Shown here: positions 55,333 through 55,704 of the stretch, piece by piece | How the letters are laid out: each line of letters starts with the position of its first letter | Numbering within the stretch: position 1 is the first letter of the stretch | Source of the DNA: a virus | Direction: 5' to 3' (one strand) | Length of the DNA: 55,704 nucleotides | Virus record (IMG/VR): IMGVR_UViG_3300035698_020072 | Location: 1 to 55,704 of that record | The notes under the pieces: model-generated | What the model was told of the DNA's origin: nothing | Database searches by the model: none | The model's input: only the letters and a program-made list of their open reading frames with translations | Made by a program: the position numbers and the translations under genes

Positions 55333-55704
55333 AGGTTGTTCTTAAAAACATACATATTCTGAAAGAAGTCATGAAGAGGTTTCAAAACTGCCAAAGCCAT
55401 TTCTACTAACTTGACATCTCCTATGGTTAAAACACCAATGCGTCCAGCACACCTACACCAATCTATTTTCTGACCCGAAAACTCTTCTATTTTCTTTACG
55501 TAAAAATCCATGTTGTCGTTGGATATAGAATGTGTTAGTTGGACCTGTTTACCGTAATCTTCAAAGCTCTTATCCATCGCCCGCCTCACCTGTTCACTCG
55601 GATATGGCGGCACGATGTCATAAATAGCTTTCTTCCTTTCGATCATCCCGAATACGCACCTGTCGCCATTAAGAATAAGCGGCTCTGTAAGATTCTCATG
55701 CTCG
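55323..55704 (-). CDS. Partial hypothetical protein (5' end outside window)
   Basis: At least 126 residues; the open frame runs to the window edge. Internal ATG 55646 could be a start but has no good ribosome site, so the true start is probably outside. Visible elements are EPLILNGDRCVFG, KIDWCRCAGRIGVLTIGD and VKLVEMALAVLKPLHDFF. Cys pair in WCRCAG. No family is recognised. The stop overlaps the tRNA-Trp gene by about 10 nt. Confidence 0.65.
   Translation of the reverse strand, partial: EHENLTEPLILNGDRCVFGMIERKKAIYDIVPPYPSEQVRRAMDKSFEDYGKQVQLTHSISNDNMDFYVKKIEEFSGQKIDWCRCAGRIGVLTIGDVKLVEMALAVLKPLHDFFQNMYVFKNNLGR

Noticed and set aside
1-55704. CRISPR array, insertion sequence or prophage attachment site
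   Set aside because: No regularly spaced repeats, transposase gene or flanking direct repeats of an insertion were seen.

Overview
The window reads as the genome of a large tailed bacteriophage (probably jumbo class). No host or relative can be named from sequence alone. The base composition is AT-rich. Genes are packed almost entirely on the minus strand, with 1-20 nt overlaps (ATGA, TGATG, TAATG) and AAGGAG-type ribosome binding sites. There are many small zinc-ribbon proteins, a full set of replication and nucleotide genes, tRNAs, and sigma70-like promoters. No capsid, tail, portal or terminase gene is visible, so this is an accessory plus replication section of a longer genome. All coordinates below are plus-strand positions; minus-strand genes run from high to low numbers.

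Layout, low to high coordinates. (1) 1-11077: a glycosyltransferase block with two GT2-like and five GT4-like enzymes plus an edge-truncated protein of a glycan-associated type, interleaved with a macro domain protein, a 5'(3')-deoxyribonucleotidase-like HAD enzyme and ThyX. (2) 11086-22036: the replisome, consisting of C-family DNA polymerase (DnaE type), an HNH nuclease, a RecB/Cas4-like nuclease, dNMP kinase, DnaG primase, DnaB helicase, a small PD-(D/E)XK nuclease and a RecA-like recombinase. (3) 22038-30834: zinc-ribbon and membrane small proteins, an MT-A70 methyltransferase, dCMP deaminase, SSB, a putative HExxH metalloprotein, and a SANT plus metallophosphoesterase protein. (4) 30880-35498: a proteasome-like Ntn hydrolase, a second DNA methyltransferase, and a coiled-coil membrane protein whose C-terminal 3D domain lies behind an in-frame TGA. 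(5) 35507-40097: a kinase, PP2C phosphatase and VWA triad that resembles TerY-P systems, then a nicotinamidase and a truncated nicotinate phosphoribosyltransferase. (6) 40715-41233: a 519-nt non-coding region with two tRNA-like structures that lack a normal anticodon loop, each followed by a related structured segment. (7) 41234-50084: a SemiSWEET-like PQ-loop protein, a Thg1-like 3'-5' nucleotidyltransferase, lipoproteins, an MBL-fold hydrolase, and a SpoT/MESH1-like HD protein. (8) 50085-55704: divergent promoters, the only plus-strand gene, a sigma factor, many small unknown genes, a SPOUT RNA methyltransferase, tRNA-Phe and tRNA-Trp.

How the parts may work together. DnaE, DnaB, DnaG, SSB and the RecA-like protein can form a phage-encoded replisome. 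ThyX, dNMP kinase, dCMP deaminase and the nucleotidase tune the dNTP pool. Thg1-like protein, the SPOUT methyltransferase, tRNAs and tRNA-like RNAs suggest tRNA repair or a tRNA-like regulatory RNA. Kinase, PP2C, VWA, macro domain, HD, MBL, Ntn hydrolase and NAD-salvage proteins look like a signalling and host-defence interface. Four near-identical promoters of the form TTGACW, 16 nt, TATAATAGAATAG, plus one inside a coding gene, mark likely transcription units.

The most promising candidates for something undescribed are the tRNA-like RNA region next to the Thg1-like gene, the VWA/PP2C/kinase triad, and the coiled-coil/3D-domain protein interrupted by a single TGA.
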